Assembly: GCA_964620915.1 (NCBI GenBank)
Contig: CAZUKP010000001.1
Coordinates: forward strand, 114,213 to 178,212
Reading direction: 5' to 3'
Length of the DNA stretch: 64,000 bases
From: Hyphomicrobium_A sp964620915
GTDB lineage: Bacteria; Pseudomonadota; Alphaproteobacteria; Rhizobiales; Hyphomicrobiaceae
Positions 62,624 to 64,000 of the stretch are shown here, piece by piece. Under the pieces are notes generated by a model that did not search any database, had not been told where the DNA came from, and was given only the letters and a program-made list of their open reading frames with translations. The position numbers and the translations under genes were made by a program. Each line of letters starts with the position of its first letter. Positions within the stretch are counted from its first letter, which is position 1.

Positions 62624-62807
62624 GAGCGCTCCCGTTCGATCGTTGGAACTTTGCCGCCTACGGCGAACGCCGCGCGCTCTTCTTAAGGCTGTATGGGGCG
62701 CCAGGCAACGGGCGGATGGCGATATGGGGTTGCTACCGCCCCCGAAATACCATTGAAGCAAACGAAGAATCCACATTGAAGTCGACCGCGATCGCGCAGC
62801 AGGTTTC

Positions 62808-63995
62808 GTGAGCAAGAGAGCACCCAGCCGTTATGACGCAATCATCCTCGGCGCCGGTGGGGCCGGGTTGATGTGCGCGCTCACGGCCGGCCAGCGTGGT
62901 CGCACGATCCTCTTGATCGACCATGCCCGCGAGGCTGGAAAGAAGATCCTCATATCGGGCGGCGGACGCTGCAACTTCACCAATCTCCACACATCGCCCG
63001 AGCGGTTCCTCTCGGCCAATCCGCACTTTGCCAAGTCGGCGCTGGGCCGCTTCCGCCCCGAAGACTTCATAGCGCTGGTCGAGCGCCATCACATAGCCTG
63101 GCATGAGAAGACGTTGGGTCAGCTTTTTTGCGATGGCTCGGCCAGACAGATCGTTGCCATGCTGCGCGACGAATGCGCGAAAGGACACGTCGAGCTTAGG
63201 CTCGGCTGTGGTGTTAGCGAACTGGAGCACGCCGATGGGATGTACAGCGTTCGCTGTGGCGACGACGTAGCCACCGCGCCCGCACTCGTGATCGCGACTG
63301 GCGGCCCGTCCATACCGAAGATGGGAGCGACCGGTTTTGCCTATGATCTTGCCCGTAAGTTTGGCCTCTCGGTCGTCGAGCCGAGACCGGGGCTCGTGCC
63401 GTTGACGTTAGGGAAGGACGAGGCGCTGTTCCAATCGCTGTCGGGCATCTCGACCGATGTCATCGCGCGCTGCGGCAACGTGGCATTCCGGGAAGCTGCG
63501 CTGTTCACGCACAAGGGGCTGTCCGGTCCGGCCATCCTGCAGATTTCCTCGTATTGGGAGCAGGGTCGCGAGGTCGGGATCGACTTCCTTGCCTCGCTCG
63601 GGCCCGACTGGCTCGTCGAGGAAAAGCGCAGGCACCCCCGGTCCTCGCTGCGCTCCGTGCTGGCGCATGCGCTGCCCGCGCGTCTTTCAGAAGCTCTGGC
63701 CGAGCGCATCGGGCTCGGCGGCGAACTGGCAAATTGCCCTGACCGCACACTTGGAGAAGCTCAGCGGCGGCTTTCCGATTGGCGCTTCCGCCCGAACGGG
63801 ACCGAAGGGTTTGCGAAAGCCGAAGTTACGGTCGGGGGCATCAGCACCGACGAGCTATCATCTCAGACCATGCAGGCCAAGAACGTGAACAGGCTTTTCG
63901 CGATCGGCGAAGCGGTGGATGTGACGGGCTGGCTTGGAGGCTACAATTTCCAATGGGCCTGGGCCAGCGGATGGGCCGCCGCTCAGGCGCTGTAG
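62808..63995 (+). CDS. HI0933-family (BaiN-like) flavoprotein
   Basis: A 395-residue FAD-binding protein of the NAD(P)/FAD-dependent oxidoreductase family typified by HI0933 and BaiN. It begins with the FAD dinucleotide motif ILGAGGAGLMCALTAGQRG, then SGGGRCNFTN, an inserted domain, ATGGPSIPKMGATGFAYDLA, and ends VGGISTDELSSQTMQAKNVN and GWLGGYNFQWAWASGWAAAQ. Substrate is not known. The start is GTG 62808; ATG codons downstream are in the FAD motif. Divergent from the SemiSWEET gene. The stop (63993-63995) is 5 bp before the window end, so the gene is complete. Confidence 0.93.
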   Translation: MSKRAPSRYDAIILGAGGAGLMCALTAGQRGRTILLIDHAREAGKKILISGGGRCNFTNLHTSPERFLSANPHFAKSALGRFRPEDFIALVERHHIAWHEKTLGQLFCDGSARQIVAMLRDECAKGHVELRLGCGVSELEHADGMYSVRCGDDVATAPALVIATGGPSIPKMGATGFAYDLARKFGLSVVEPRPGLVPLTLGKDEALFQSLSGISTDVIARCGNVAFREAALFTHKGLSGPAILQISSYWEQGREVGIDFLASLGPDWLVEEKRRHPRSSLRSVLAHALPARLSEALAERIGLGGELANCPDRTLGEAQRRLSDWRFRPNGTEGFAKAEVTVGGISTDELSSQTMQAKNVNRLFAIGEAVDVTGWLGGYNFQWAWASGWAAAQAL

Positions 63996-64000
63996 GCCGC

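Overview
The window looks like a chromosomal segment of an alphaproteobacterium, most likely of the order Hyphomicrobiales (Rhizobiales) and possibly close to the Hyphomicrobiaceae. The reasons are the GC-rich coding sequence, the run tolQRAB-pal-cpoB-tilS-ftsH-folP-glmM, the alphaproteobacterial form of SerC, a DHPS with a long N-terminal extension, and several short secreted proteins of types common in that order. The genus is an inference; there is no rRNA or other marker here. I saw no IS element, prophage, CRISPR array, rRNA or tRNA.

Layout. 1-2.35 kb: the end of a type I secretion ABC ATPase and its HlyD-type adaptor. 2.5-4.2 kb: ruvB and a YbgC-type thioesterase. 4.4-10.1 kb: an HU-like protein with a strong terminator, a secreted protein with a VHL-like beta domain, a sterol-desaturase-family protein, two small secreted proteins and a two-component system. 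10.3-17.9 kb: the Tol-Pal envelope cluster tolQ-tolR-tolA-tolB, then three tandem copies of a 40-44 residue lipoprotein, then pal, a TPR-OmpA hybrid and cpoB. 17.8-24.1 kb: tilS, ftsH, folP and glmM. 24.2-29.0 kb: serC, a DUF4139 protein, a small membrane protein and purA.

29-33.2 kb holds enzymes: a deaminase with a Tat-type signal, a GNAT acetyltransferase, a Nudix hydrolase, a metallophosphoesterase and a patatin-like protein. 33.2-37.2 kb is a MacAB-like ABC export operon (adaptor, permease, ATPase, coupled by overlapping stops and starts), followed by an XRE-type regulator. 37.4-43.3 kb carries an RlpA-like protein, a chromate transporter and CorA with overlapping stop codons, small exported proteins and a secreted alpha/beta hydrolase. 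43.4-45.5 kb is methylmalonyl-CoA mutase.

45.9-55.3 kb has small envelope proteins, a second VHL-like secreted protein and an RND efflux pair. 55.6-64 kb has a membrane-anchored J-domain-like protein, an FKBP isomerase, a secreted papain-fold-like protein, a DUF1254/DUF1214 protein, a DUF2380/DUF3280-type protein, a SemiSWEET with a short gene that looks like a YjbR/MmcQ stub, and an HI0933-family flavoprotein.

The common theme is the cell envelope: Tol-Pal, lipoproteins, peptidoglycan-related proteins, three export or efflux systems, and many small exported proteins. The observations I would follow first are (1) the tandem lipoprotein trio placed between tolB and pal, and (2) two secreted proteins whose VHL-like domain keeps, without gaps, the residues that form the hydroxyproline pocket of human pVHL, and which share a lysine-rich linker and a cysteine-rich tail. 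All family assignments were made by reading the sequence, not by database search.
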